NCBI RefSeq assembly: GCF_014192015.1
Contig: NZ_JACHXJ010000002.1
Coordinates: 1,364,001 to 1,428,000, forward strand
Reading direction: 5' to 3'
Source: Paenibacillus rhizosphaerae
GTDB lineage: Bacteria; Bacillota; Bacilli; Paenibacillales; Paenibacillaceae
Length of the DNA: 64,000 nt
The translations under genes were made by a program, and so were the position numbers. This document shows positions 8,016 to 16,130 of this stretch, piece after piece; the first letter of the stretch is position 1; every line of letters begins with the position of its first letter. The notes beneath the pieces were generated by a model. The model was not told where the DNA came from, ran no database searches, and saw only the letters and a program-made list of their open reading frames with translations.

Positions 8016-9455
8016 TTACCAGTCTTTACCTGCGTTCACCTGGGATTTAATGTATTTGGGAATATCCTCGGTCTCGGTGACGGTCAATGCACCTTCAACC
8101 GTCATCGCGTCTGTCAACACGTGCTGACGGAACACGGAATACAGCGGAATATCCCAGTACTCGGTGTTCTGGTAATTCTGTACGACAGCATTGGAACCCC
8201 AGTAAACACCCGAAGTATCGACGTTGGCCAGCCCCGGCACGTCGTCACCAAAACTGTTCACGACTGCTGGCGTCTCCAGGACTCCCTTGATGGCATGGCG
8301 GGACAGCTCGACCTGTCCTTCTTCCGACACCAGCCATTTCACAATCTGGAGGGCCTCCTCCTTATGGCGCGCCTGCGGTGGAATGAACGCAGCCATCGTG
8401 TTGGGCTGGTACGTCGTTTCTGAATTTTTCTTGAGTATTGGCACCGACGTGACGCCGACATCGATACTCTTCAACCACTCATGGTATTCCGCTTCATCCT
8501 CATCCTTGATGAAGAGGTCGTCACCAACGTATGCCGGCAGCTTCTGCAACGAGTCTACCGCCATCGCGACATGCCCGGGACGGCTCATGTCACCTTTGAG
8601 GAAGTCGGTGACCGTAGTGAACCCGTTACGTGGAAGCCAGAGGAAGCGATCGATATTCTCTCCCAACTGGTTCCACCCTGGTGACGTAATGTCTACCTTC
8701 ACGTCCTCTGGTGCGGGCTCCTCGCTGTCGGTCGGCTGGAACGGATACAGCCCGAGCTGGTTATACTGCATGTAGTTATCGGGATGCTGCATGTATCCTT
8801 TGTAGGCGTCGAGGCCGTCCTGCCTGGTCAGCTTCTTGGCCAGCTTGAAGATCTCATCGTACGTCATGCCCGGCGTCGGATACTTCTCACCGAATTTATC
8901 GAAGATCTTCTTGTTGTAGTAGAGCATATAGTCGTCAATAAATAGTGGAACGCCGTAGATCCCGCCATCGGACCGTGACTTTACCATCTCCACGGCCGCC
9001 GGGTTGAGCGAGCTCAGGTCGATCCCGCTCTGCTCAATCATAGGAGTCATGTCTTGGACCCAGCCAAGAGGCTCGAGGTCACGGTCGATCCGGTTGTACG
9101 GATTATCAATGACGATGTCGGGTACGACCCCGGCCGCATCCAGATCCTCATAGCGGACCGGGTAATCCCAGGTGCCGTACTTGATCTTCAGTCCCGGAAA
9201 AGCTTCCCGGAGCTTGTCGCCGATGATCGTGTTGAATACCTTATCGCCGCCGGTGTGGTCGCTCTCGTCCGCGCCATATTCGAACGGTTTGTAGTTAACC
9301 GCGAAGATGTAGATCTCATCGTCATCGACAGAGTAGGGGGTGTTGTACCGATTGGGTATGTTCACGCTGCCTGTCCCGTCCGCGGCCGCTGCGCTAAAGG
9401 GCGCAACCAAAGAAAACGTGAGCATCAGACCTAATACTTTTTTGAATTTGAACAT
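8016..9455 (-). CDS. extracellular solute-binding protein, family 1 (ABC transporter), not lipidated
   Basis: A 479-residue sugar-type periplasmic-binding fold protein. The signal peptide (about residues 1-25) ends SAAAADG and has no lipobox cysteine, which is unusual because Gram-positive binding proteins are normally lipid anchored. Family features include the FIDDYMLYYNKKIFDKFG hinge region, TYDEIFKLAKKLT and KEEALQIVKWLVSEEGQ near the C-terminus. AAGGAGG lies 6 bases before the ATG. No permease or ATPase gene is adjacent, so it is an orphan that must either pair with a distant transporter or act as a released protein. A decayed peptide frame lies immediately upstream on the same strand. 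Confidence 0.85.
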   Translation of the reverse strand: MFKFKKVLGLMLTFSLVAPFSAAAADGTGSVNIPNRYNTPYSVDDDEIYIFAVNYKPFEYGADESDHTGGDKVFNTIIGDKLREAFPGLKIKYGTWDYPVRYEDLDAAGVVPDIVIDNPYNRIDRDLEPLGWVQDMTPMIEQSGIDLSSLNPAAVEMVKSRSDGGIYGVPLFIDDYMLYYNKKIFDKFGEKYPTPGMTYDEIFKLAKKLTRQDGLDAYKGYMQHPDNYMQYNQLGLYPFQPTDSEEPAPEDVKVDITSPGWNQLGENIDRFLWLPRNGFTTVTDFLKGDMSRPGHVAMAVDSLQKLPAYVGDDLFIKDEDEAEYHEWLKSIDVGVTSVPILKKNSETTYQPNTMAAFIPPQARHKEEALQIVKWLVSEEGQVELSRHAIKGVLETPAVVNSFGDDVPGLANVDTSGVYWGSNAVVQNYQNTEYWDIPLYSVFRQHVLTDAMTVEGALTVTETEDIPKYIKSQVNAGKDW

Positions 9456-9605
9456 CTCAATCCTCCTTATAATCTAGTAAATAAAAGCACCGGATATTAC
9501 GGTTTTTACTTCGAATTCGTTACCATCGCCTTTGCAATAAAATTCGTATGTGCCGGAGCTGCATACAGTCTGTGAAGAAGCCTCAAGCTTAACTTTTCAA
9601 TGACC

Positions 9606-9659
9606 TCAGGTTTTTTCAAAACGACGGCTATTCTTTAATATTTCATTTGCATCTACCAT
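9606..9659 (-). pseudogene. short peptide gene with ideal ribosome site, interrupted after 17 codons
   Basis: An ATG at 9659 is preceded by AAGGAGGTGAT, a full match to the anti-Shine-Dalgarno sequence, at perfect spacing. The frame reads MVDANEILKNSRRFEKT and stops. Skipping one A in the run of six A would continue it as PEVIEKLSL..., and the original frame further on (about 9480-9590) is again open with a Ser/Thr/Cys-rich stretch (SSQTVCSSGTYEFYCKGDG). This looks like a leader-plus-core peptide precursor broken by frameshifts, but a short regulatory leader for the downstream binding-protein gene is also possible. No maturation enzymes are nearby. Confidence 0.4.
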
Positions 9660-9679
9660 ACTTTATCACCTCCTTACTT

Positions 9680-10107
9680 AAATTTTTAGAATGAATACCG
9701 GATGCTCATCTGCTTCAATTCAAATGTGCACTTAGTCACATACCTAGTCGGATACTATCGATTTTCCTTGTCATTTTATTGCCATTCTCATGGGGATTAT
9801 TTCTGTATCAAACACTCCAAGCAATATACAGGGTGAGCTTTTTGCACGGAAGCAAGTATGATCTGCGATTTGATGGGCTTCATAAATAATCAATAACGGG
9901 AAGGTCATAATGTGGAATGCCGATATTTACTAAATAAACTTTATTTTGTATAAATACATAAAAAATCCATGTAAAGTATTCATTTGTTATAAATTGGATT
10001 ATAGATAAAGATCACAACGATAAATATGGGTGAATGGATATATATCTTGGGGCGATACAACCATAAACTCGATTAAATATCCTGACGCCTGGCTATTTAT
10101 GATCATG
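9680..10107. other. AT-rich intergenic region, no gene recognised
   Basis: About 430 bases between the minus-strand peptide/binding-protein unit and the plus-strand RibD_C fragment. It presumably holds the promoter of the minus-strand unit. No coding frame, repeat or clear stem-loop was recognised. Confidence 0.4.
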
Positions 10108-10123
10108 GGAAGGAGTGACTCCT

Positions 10124-10207
10124 GTGGAAATGGAAGAAATGGTCGGCCTAAGCCGGTTTTTGGCAGAACAAGCAGGTCTTGCTCTCGTAAAGAAAACTGA
10201 AAATTAG
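10124..10207 (+). CDS. possible 27-residue peptide
   Basis: A GTG start 8 bases after GGAAGGAG opens a frame of 27 residues with a helix-like middle (GLSRFLAEQAGLALVKKTE), ending 14 bases before the truncated RibD_C gene. No family is recognised. It may be the remnant of a longer gene. Confidence 0.25.
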   Translation: MEMEEMVGLSRFLAEQAGLALVKKTEN

Positions 10208-10221
10208 AGGGCGTTATTGGG

Positions 10222-10380
10222 ATGGGTAAAATGATATACGCTGGTAACGCATCTTTGGACGGGTACATTGAGGACGAGCGCGGCAATATCGAGTGGACGA
10301 TCTCCGATGAAGAGGAGTTTGCGTTCTGGACTGACTTCCAGCGGCCGATTGGCACATACCTGTCTTGTAAGGTGACATGA
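10222..10380 (+). pseudogene. truncated dihydrofolate reductase family (RibD_C) gene
   Basis: The 52-residue frame MGKMIYAGNASLDGYIEDE ... FWTDFQRPIGTYL is the N-terminal third of a RibD_C/DHFR-like protein. In intact relatives the text continues with a GR-xMYE nucleotide-contact helix; here it switches to SCKVT and stops. About 120 residues are missing, so this is a gene fragment. An intact relative follows at 10526, which suggests loss after duplication or recombination. Confidence 0.75.
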
Positions 10381-10525
10381 ATATATTTCGTTTGTTGTAG
10401 TTCAATTTACCATCCTCCGTTTTACTATAGTTGTATTCGGTCTAGCCCGGACTGTGCACATTAGCAATCCACGAGAAACCGTGCCTGCTTTTGGATGATA
10501 AACTGTAGTCATAAGGAGGCTGTAT

Positions 10526-11077
10526 ATGGGACGTGTAATTCTGATGATGAATGTGACACTGGACGGTTGCTGTGACCACACGCAGGCGATTGCGGATGAA
10601 GAGCTCCACCAATATTCGGTCGGCCTGATGGACCAGTCCGATGGTCTGCTTTTCGGTCGTGAAATCTACCAGCTGATGGAAAGCGCTTGGCCAGCCATGG
10701 CCAGCAGCGGCGACGGACCTCGATTCTTGGTCGACTTCGCACGCAAGCTCGATCGGAAACCCAAGTACGTCTTCTCGCGAACGCTGAATCACGTGTCGTG
10801 GCAGAATTCTTTCTTGTTGAAAGGGCCTGTTTCCGAGGAGGTGCCACGACTAGCGGCAGAAGGGAAGAATCTAGTCGTTAACGGCGGTCCCGGCCTCGGT
10901 TCCACCCTGGCACAACTAGGCTTGGTGGATGAGTATCACTTCCTGGTACAGCCGATCGTTGCGGGACGTGGTCCCCAATTATTGGGGGGAGTTCGTGATC
11001 GACTGAATCTAAAGCTGACCGAGATTAAACCCTTCGGCTCCGGCGTCATGGCGCTTCGCTACACACCCGTTCGTTAA
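10526..11077 (+). CDS. dihydrofolate reductase family protein (RibD C-terminal domain)
   Basis: A 183-residue RibD_C/DHFR-fold reductase. MGRVILMMNVTLDGCCDH gives the first strand, LLFGREIYQLME the cofactor helix, and NLVVNGGPGLGSTLAQLGLVDEYHFLVQPIVAGRGPQLL the second nucleotide-binding half. AAGGAGG stands 7 bases before the ATG. It is a full-length relative of the genes at 7175 and 10222 but clearly diverged from both, so the trio is unlikely to be a recent tandem duplication. Substrate unknown. Confidence 0.88.
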   Translation: MGRVILMMNVTLDGCCDHTQAIADEELHQYSVGLMDQSDGLLFGREIYQLMESAWPAMASSGDGPRFLVDFARKLDRKPKYVFSRTLNHVSWQNSFLLKGPVSEEVPRLAAEGKNLVVNGGPGLGSTLAQLGLVDEYHFLVQPIVAGRGPQLLGGVRDRLNLKLTEIKPFGSGVMALRYTPVR

Positions 11078-11107
11078 CTGCTTAGCTGATCACTGCGGCT
11101 TGACTTG

Positions 11108-11150
11108 CGACCGTTTCTCGGGACTCTCCCGGGGAACGGTCGTTTCGTTT
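11108..11150 (+). terminator. intrinsic terminator
   Basis: CGACCGTT (11108-11115) pairs with AACGGTCG (11135-11142), with an inner CGGGA/TCCCG stem, followed by TTTCGTTTCTT. It follows the RibD_C gene. A related hairpin without a T run lies near 40930. Confidence 0.65.
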
Positions 11151-11359
11151 CTTATGGAAACGTTCGTGGTTTAATCTCATTCATGCGTGATTTCCGAAAT
11201 GGTAAAATGCGCGGTTGCCGAGACGTACCGCATGATCATGTGAATCCGTTCTACTTTTTGATCGGCCTCTAAACAGTATCATTTTTTGACATGATTAATC
11301 GTTATGATTAACCCATCAAGTAAACAAATGATTTGATCAAATCGAAAAAAGGAGCTGAG

Positions 11360-11842
11360 ATGATGGTCGCATATACCCTTGAGGAGAAAGTCAGCTTAAT
11401 CGTTGTAGGGATTGGAACGGAACTGAAGAGTGAGTACACGGACTATGCGGGCATGAACAAGGAGAAGGAGAACTTTAGGCTAACAGTGGAGCAGGATGGA
11501 AGGCTTGACGCTTTAAAGGCTGTCGCGGCGAACGACTACGTCTTTGCTGTGAACGAACTGGTAAACCGCAAGAGAATGTATTATATCGGCGTCATGACAG
11601 AAGCACCGGTACCGGAACAACACAGAGAGATCCAATTCGCTAAAGGTCAATATCTCGTCATTAAAGGCGAAGGGAAGACGCCCGATGATTTGAGTCGTAT
11701 GCTTACCGGCTTTGCCTTTGGTCAAATCTTGCCGGAAGCCGATAACTTCGCCTATGTCGGCGGCCCTAATGCAACGGTTGAGATGGGGCAGCGTGACAAC
11801 CTTGTATATGGGGAAATGTGGATTCCGGTTGTGAAGAATTAA
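11360..11842 (+). CDS. GyrI-like / effector-binding domain protein
   Basis: A 160-residue stand-alone GyrI-like small-molecule-binding domain (AraC effector-binding fold): two beta-alpha-beta-beta units with YYIGVMTEAPVPEQ, FAKGQYLVIKGEGKTPDDLS and a closing VYGEMWIPVV strand. Such proteins bind hydrophobic ligands or hydrolyse small toxic compounds; which applies here is unknown. GGAG is 5 bases before the ATG at 11360; an upstream TTG has no ribosome site. A DoxX-like membrane gene follows 27 bases later, and a decayed duplicate of this gene with its promoter region lies at 12472. Confidence 0.75.
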   Translation: MMVAYTLEEKVSLIVVGIGTELKSEYTDYAGMNKEKENFRLTVEQDGRLDALKAVAANDYVFAVNELVNRKRMYYIGVMTEAPVPEQHREIQFAKGQYLVIKGEGKTPDDLSRMLTGFAFGQILPEADNFAYVGGPNATVEMGQRDNLVYGEMWIPVVKN

Positions 11843-11869
11843 ATAAACGAAACCAGAGGAGGAATAGAA

Positions 11870-12292
11870 ATGAATACAATTACCCGTAATGAAAAGATCG
11901 CGAAGGTTGAATCCCGTCATATCGGAAGGACAGCCGCTTATTGGACCGTCACCATCATTCTCGCATTCTCTATTGCATTAAGCGGGATCGGGCAATTGAT
12001 GCGATATGGTGGCAATGTCGATTTAGTGACCGATATTGGTTTCCCGTTATATATCACGAATATTCTCGGGACTTGGAAATTGCTTGGAGTCCTTGCGATC
12101 GTCATGCCAGGTTTCCCACGTCTGAAGGAATGGGCTTATAGCGGTATCTTTTTTCTAATGACGGGTGCGGCCTTATCTCATGTGTTCGCTCATGATTATG
12201 GGGCTGGTGGATTCCATGTTATTCTTCCGCTTTTCTATGCCGCGCTTGGCATTGCCTCCTGGGCACTGCGTCCAAAAGGCCGCAGAATCTAA
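11870..12292 (+). CDS. DoxX-like family membrane protein
   Basis: A 140-residue protein with four predicted membrane helices (about residues 23-44, 58-80, 85-106 and 113-132) and the DoxX-like hallmark GTWKLLGVLAIVMPGFPRLKEWAYSGIFF, then HDYGAGGFHVILPL. Members are poorly understood inner-membrane proteins often linked to redox or stress genes. AGAGGAGG lies before the ATG. It probably forms an operon with the GyrI-like gene. Confidence 0.85.
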   Translation: MNTITRNEKIAKVESRHIGRTAAYWTVTIILAFSIALSGIGQLMRYGGNVDLVTDIGFPLYITNILGTWKLLGVLAIVMPGFPRLKEWAYSGIFFLMTGAALSHVFAHDYGAGGFHVILPLFYAALGIASWALRPKGRRI

Positions 12293-12471
12293 CAAGCCGA
12301 GACATGACCGCCCCAGCCTATTCGTGATTCCAATAGATTTCTGCTAACAACAGATTAACCATCGCATGCTCTCTAAACACGATCATATTTTGAATTGATT
12401 TATGGTTATGATCAACCTATCAAGAGAATAAACAAATCATTGGATCCATTCAACAAAAGGAGCTGAAATTC

Positions 12472-12763
12472 ATGCTAATGTATACCTTTGAGGAAAAAGA
12501 AAGCTTTAATGTTCTTGGTATTGGAACGGAGCTGAAGAAGAACACAGAGTCATCCAATTCCCTAAGGGGCAATACCTCGTCGTTAAAGGCGAGGGGAAGT
12601 CAGCTGATGAGTTGAGTAATACGCTTTCGGCATTGCCTTTGGTCAAGTCTTGCCAGCGGCCGAACATTATGCCTATGTTGGCGGGCCCAATGCAACGGTT
12701 GAGATGGGATGGCGAGATGGCATCGTATATGGTGAATTGTGGATTCCGGTTATAGAGAAGTAA
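12472..12763 (+). pseudogene. decayed duplicate of the GyrI-like gene
   Basis: Starts MLMYTFEEKESFNVLGIGTELKK like the gene at 11360, then jumps, with loss of roughly 190 bases, to the region matching EQHREIQFAKGQYLV. The jump changes frame and a further indel follows, but the DNA remains alignable to the end, where it encodes VYGELWIPVIEK and a stop. The upstream AAAAGGAGCTGA ribosome site and a TTGATTTATGGTTATGAT promoter-like stretch are also duplicated from the first copy. Confidence 0.8.
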
Positions 12764-13136
12764 ACAAGACCAGCAGAAGTTATTAGAAGAGAATATTGAA
12801 GCAATCAACGCCCCTTATGATGGATCGGCTTACCTAGATGGTTAGTCCAATATCTATTCTAAGGGGTGCAATTATTTACACAATATCATTTGATGTTCGC
12901 CGCAATATAGCCGCCTTAAGGGCGTGATAGTGGTAAGCCCTCAAGAACATACCGCTTTAAGACCGCGTGTTTTCGGGCTTTTTTTGTTTTCGCTTTGGGA
13001 TTTTTCATGATTCGTTTCCCCTGATATTTACGGAACATGTCGTCAAGAATACAATGGAGTCATCGGCGATTCTGGCCATAGCTATGTTCAAAATGCTCAA
13101 AACGTTCATTTCAAAACAGAAAGACAGGGGATTGAA
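12764..13136. other. intergenic region with possible terminator
   Basis: No gene is seen. AAGCCC at 12935 could pair with GGGCTT at 12975, followed by TTTTTTG, giving a wide-loop terminator of modest quality. The rest is unremarkable. Confidence 0.35.
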
Positions 13137-13856
13137 TTGCAAATAAAGGTTGTTACTTTCAATATTCATCATGGGAAGGGGATGGATGGAAAAATAAACC
13201 TGAACAGAATAGCTGAAGCAATAGAAGAAAGTGAGCCTGACCTTATCGCTCTAAATGAAGTCGACAGGTATTTCTCCAAAAGAAGTCATTACTTGGATCA
13301 GGTATCATGGTTAGCCGGACGATTAAAGATGAATGCGGCTTTTGGGGCGGCGATCACCATCAAGAAAAAGAAGGGCAACATGATTGGACAATATGGAAAT
13401 GTCCTTTTGTCTCGTTATCCCATTGTATCGGAGAAAAATCATCCTATGAAATCCGGTATGATCGAAGGCCGATCTTTATTGGAAGCAGATGTAGTCATAA
13501 GTGATAAGCCACTCAAAATGTATGTCACCCATCTCAGTCTGAATCCACGCAGACGTAATCAACAAATTGAATTTATTGCGGGCAAAATTAAGGAGGATCG
13601 TTCGCCTGTTGTCATCGCGGGAGATTGGAATATGAAACGGGGAGGTAAGGCATGGAGCACCATAGCGGGAATTGTTCAGGATTGTTATATGGCGGCAAAA
13701 ACGCCTTGCAATACGTTTCCATCGTTACGTCCCGTTTTGCAGCTTGATTACATTTTTACCAGCCGGAATATAGAGGTTACTTCCGTTGAAGTCATTCATA
13801 AGATGCCGGCAGCCTCAGACCATCTACCGTTAATGGTAACATTGAGCCTGAATTGA
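13137..13856 (+). CDS. endonuclease/exonuclease/phosphatase family protein
   Basis: A 239-residue metal-dependent phosphohydrolase of the EEP fold. Motifs are VVTFNIHHGKG (metal-binding Asn), IALNEVDRY (catalytic Glu), VTHLSLNPRRR (His), VIAGDWNM (Asp/Asn pair) and the terminal ASDHLPLMV (Asp-His). There is no signal peptide, so it acts in the cytoplasm. The start is a TTG with AGGGG nearby; no ATG gives the conserved first strand. EEP proteins range from DNases to phosphodiesterases and lipid phosphatases; the substrate cannot be fixed. Confidence 0.85.
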   Translation: MQIKVVTFNIHHGKGMDGKINLNRIAEAIEESEPDLIALNEVDRYFSKRSHYLDQVSWLAGRLKMNAAFGAAITIKKKKGNMIGQYGNVLLSRYPIVSEKNHPMKSGMIEGRSLLEADVVISDKPLKMYVTHLSLNPRRRNQQIEFIAGKIKEDRSPVVIAGDWNMKRGGKAWSTIAGIVQDCYMAAKTPCNTFPSLRPVLQLDYIFTSRNIEVTSVEVIHKMPAASDHLPLMVTLSLN

Positions 13857-13876
13857 TGCTTCCGTAAAACGGAATC

Positions 13877-13905
13877 TTGACCTCGGTGAACGGATATGCT
13901 AAGTT
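13877..13905 (+). promoter_or_regulatory. promoter of the ABC-F leader
   Basis: TTGACC at 13877-13882 and TAAGTT at 13900-13905 are separated by 17 bases. The transcript would begin about 35 bases before the first leader frame. Confidence 0.5.
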
Positions 13906-13945
13906 GTGTTCATATTAATGAGACCTTGAGGGGAGGGATAAAGCA

Positions 13946-14077
13946 ATGTCGGAATTGGAGGTTGTAGATGTTCATGTGAACCTGTCATATTGGCGTTTTT
14001 TTGGCATGGTTCACCGAATAAACAATCAGTTACCGGAGCTTTGTCCCCCATATATACATCTGCCAAGCGATTATTGA
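13946..14077 (+). CDS. leader peptide 1 of the ABC-F gene (43 aa)
   Basis: A 43-residue frame (MSELEVVDVHVNLSYWRFFG...) with GGGGAGGG upstream. It has no resemblance to a known domain and ends in TGA immediately followed by the ATG of a second short frame. The arrangement upstream of an antibiotic resistance gene indicates a translated leader whose job is to sense ribosome stalling; this is inference. Confidence 0.45.
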   Translation: MSELEVVDVHVNLSYWRFFGMVHRINNQLPELCPPYIHLPSDY

Positions 14078-14122
14078 ATGGATATCGCTCGGTTTATTTA
14101 TTGTATGGTCGGGTTCACGTGA
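14078..14122 (+). CDS. leader peptide 2 of the ABC-F gene (14 aa)
   Basis: MDIARFIYCMVGFT starts directly at the stop of leader 1 (TGAATG) and ends one base before the stem of the attenuator hairpin. A ribosome held on this frame would cover the 5' side of that stem. Confidence 0.4.
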   Translation: MDIARFIYCMVGFT

Positions 14123-14123
14123 G

Positions 14124-14168
14124 CGCCGAGAAGCACTGGTTGGACTGGTGTTCTTTCGGCGTTTTTTG
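14124..14168 (+). terminator. attenuator hairpin in the ABC-F leader
   Basis: CGCCGA (14124-14129) pairs with TCGGCG (14156-14161), with inner AGCAC/GTGTT pairing, followed by TTTTTTG. It lies between the leader peptides and the ABC-F start, so it would stop transcription unless disrupted. This matches the ribosome-mediated attenuators known in front of vmlR-, lmo0919- and similar ABC-F genes. Confidence 0.65.
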
Positions 14169-14234
14169 TTGGCTTCCGGTAACGGGCGGGAGCGGTTTAT
14201 TTTTTCCGCCAACACTTAACTGGAGGTCCATTTG

Positions 14235-15722
14235 ATGTCACAGATTTATGTTTCGAACCTTACGTTTGCCTATGAGGGAAGTTACGACAACATTTTTGAG
14301 AACGTCAATTTTCAGATCGATACCGATTGGAAGTTAGGTTTTACGGGCAGGAATGGAAGAGGGAAAACGACATTCCTCCATCTGATGCAGGGGCAGCTCA
14401 AATACAGCGGGACCATATCCGCGAACGTCGAATTCGATTATTTCCCGTTCGAGGTACAACATAAAGAACATCTTACTATAGACGTAATCGGCGAGGTCTA
14501 TCCGGACTATCTTCAATGGAAACTGATTCGCGAGCTGAACTGGTTGAAAGTATCGGAGGATGTGCTGTACCGCCCGTTTAATACGTTGTCGAACGGAGAG
14601 CAGACAAAGGTGCTGCTGGCCGCCTTATTCATCAAGGACAACCATTTCTTACTGATTGACGAGCCGACAAATCATCTTGACTCGCATGCGAGAAAGCTGG
14701 TCGCCGATTACCTTAACCGAAAGAGCGGGTTTATTTTGGTCTCCCACGACCGGGCCTTTCTGGATCGGTGCGTCGATCATATTTTGTCCATTAACAAAAC
14801 CAATATCGAAATCCAGAAGGGGAATTTCTCGACATGGTGGGAGAACAAGCAGAGACAGGACCAATTCGAGCTGGCTCAGAACGAAAAGCTGAAACGGGAC
14901 GTTCAACGCTTATCGGATTCCGCCAAGCGGACAAGCGGCTGGTCGCATGAAGTGGAAAGTACCAAAAACGGCACGAGAAATTCCGGCTCCAAAGTGGACA
15001 AGGGGTATATTGGTCATAAGGCAGCCAAAATGATGAAACGTTCGAAAGCAATCCAGCAGCGGCAACTCTCTGCCATTGAGGAGAAAAGTAAGCTTCTCAA
15101 AAATATCGAGAACACGGAGAGTCTCCAAATTTCTCCGCTTCCATTTTACAAAGAGCGCCTGGCCGAGCTGGATCACGTCTCAATTTCATACGGGTCGAAC
15201 ACGGTATGCGAAGACGTGACCTTTGAGATTCAACAAGGGGAGCGGATTGCGTTATCCGGTGCAAACGGTACAGGCAAGTCCAGTATTTTGAAGCTGGTCT
15301 GCGGTGAGGATATCCCATACTGCGGAGGATTCCATATGGACGCCCAGCTAAAAATATCATACGTAGCCCAGGATACGTCCCACCTTCGGGGGGATTTGTC
15401 CGAATATGCGAAAAGCTGCGGGATTGATGAGAGCCTGTTTAAGTCGATATTGCGAAAGCTTGATTTCTCGAGACTGCAATTTGAAAAGGATATCTCGACC
15501 TACAGCGGCGGTCAAAAGAAGAAGGTATTGATCGCTAGAAGTCTCAGCGAAAGAGCCCATTTGTATATTTGGGACGAGCCGCTTAATTTCGTGGATGTCA
15601 TCTCCCGCATGCAAATTGAAGAGCTGCTGCTCGAATACATGCCGACGCTTCTGTTTGTAGAGCATGACAGCGAATTTGTGAGCAACATTGCCACCAAGGT
15701 CGTTGAACTATCCGGGCGATGA
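14235..15722 (+). CDS. Lsa-type ABC-F ribosomal protection protein
   Basis: A 495-residue soluble protein with two ABC ATPase domains and no membrane segment. NBD1 has Walker A GRNGRGKT, signature LSNGEQ and Walker B FLLIDEPTNHLD; NBD2 has GANGTGKS, YSGGQ and LYIWDEPLNFVD. The charged linker between them (about residues 195-300) is the antibiotic resistance domain that reaches the peptidyl-transferase centre. Length and the MSQIYVSNLTFAYEGS start fit the Lsa group, which protects ribosomes from lincosamides, pleuromutilins and streptogramin A; the spectrum here is inferred. Start ATG 14235 follows TGGAGG. Expression is probably induced through the leader at 13946-14168. Confidence 0.9.
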   Translation: MSQIYVSNLTFAYEGSYDNIFENVNFQIDTDWKLGFTGRNGRGKTTFLHLMQGQLKYSGTISANVEFDYFPFEVQHKEHLTIDVIGEVYPDYLQWKLIRELNWLKVSEDVLYRPFNTLSNGEQTKVLLAALFIKDNHFLLIDEPTNHLDSHARKLVADYLNRKSGFILVSHDRAFLDRCVDHILSINKTNIEIQKGNFSTWWENKQRQDQFELAQNEKLKRDVQRLSDSAKRTSGWSHEVESTKNGTRNSGSKVDKGYIGHKAAKMMKRSKAIQQRQLSAIEEKSKLLKNIENTESLQISPLPFYKERLAELDHVSISYGSNTVCEDVTFEIQQGERIALSGANGTGKSSILKLVCGEDIPYCGGFHMDAQLKISYVAQDTSHLRGDLSEYAKSCGIDESLFKSILRKLDFSRLQFEKDISTYSGGQKKKVLIARSLSERAHLYIWDEPLNFVDVISRMQIEELLLEYMPTLLFVEHDSEFVSNIATKVVELSGR

Positions 15723-15794
15723 TTCAGTGACGCCGCCGTTTTCGCTTTGATGGACAAGATGGAAGTGACCAATACAATAACATATACTCTTCAT

Positions 15795-15819
15795 AGCCGC
15801 GTAACTGCGGCTTTTTTTT
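15795..15819 (+). terminator. intrinsic terminator after ABC-F gene
   Basis: AGCCGC (15795-15800) and GCGGCT (15807-15812) form a stem followed by eight T. Nearly the same hairpin recurs at 31580. Confidence 0.85.
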
Positions 15820-15822
15820 GTT

Positions 15823-16100
15823 TTAACGATGCAAGTTCATTTCCCTAGTTGACGACAAGTACATATCATTTGGCGAAAAAACAAGAACTTGTATGGTTAG
15901 CCGTAATTAATAAGATTACTAGCTGGCTCTTAAAAAATTCAGCCAACAGGCAGGATAGCTTAATCGATTCGCGAATATGAAAATATGAGCTGTGCTCGAA
16001 GATCCCATAACTTCATGAGAAAGAACGAAAATCACATCCATTTACCGGGAGTACTGAAGGCAGTAATTCGATTCAAGGCATATCGTTTTTTTTCGTGTAC
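15823..16100. other. intergenic region with GACGACAAG repeat
   Basis: About 300 bases without a gene. GACGACAAGTACATATCATTT at 15851 belongs to a short intergenic repeat also seen near 31556, 31635 and 48022. Otherwise nothing is recognised. Confidence 0.4.
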
Positions 16101-16130
16101 ATATCGATTCGAGAAAGGAGTAGAAGTCTA

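Noticed and set aside
9606..9630. Programmed -1 frameshift signal at the six-A run
   Set aside because: The run is not in the X-XXY-YYZ phase of the reading frame; the continuation would need a +1 shift, so a mutation is more likely.
13990..14235. 81-codon frame across the ABC-F leader
   Set aside because: It runs through the attenuator hairpin and into the resistance gene start in another frame, has no ribosome site, and is explained by the leader structure.
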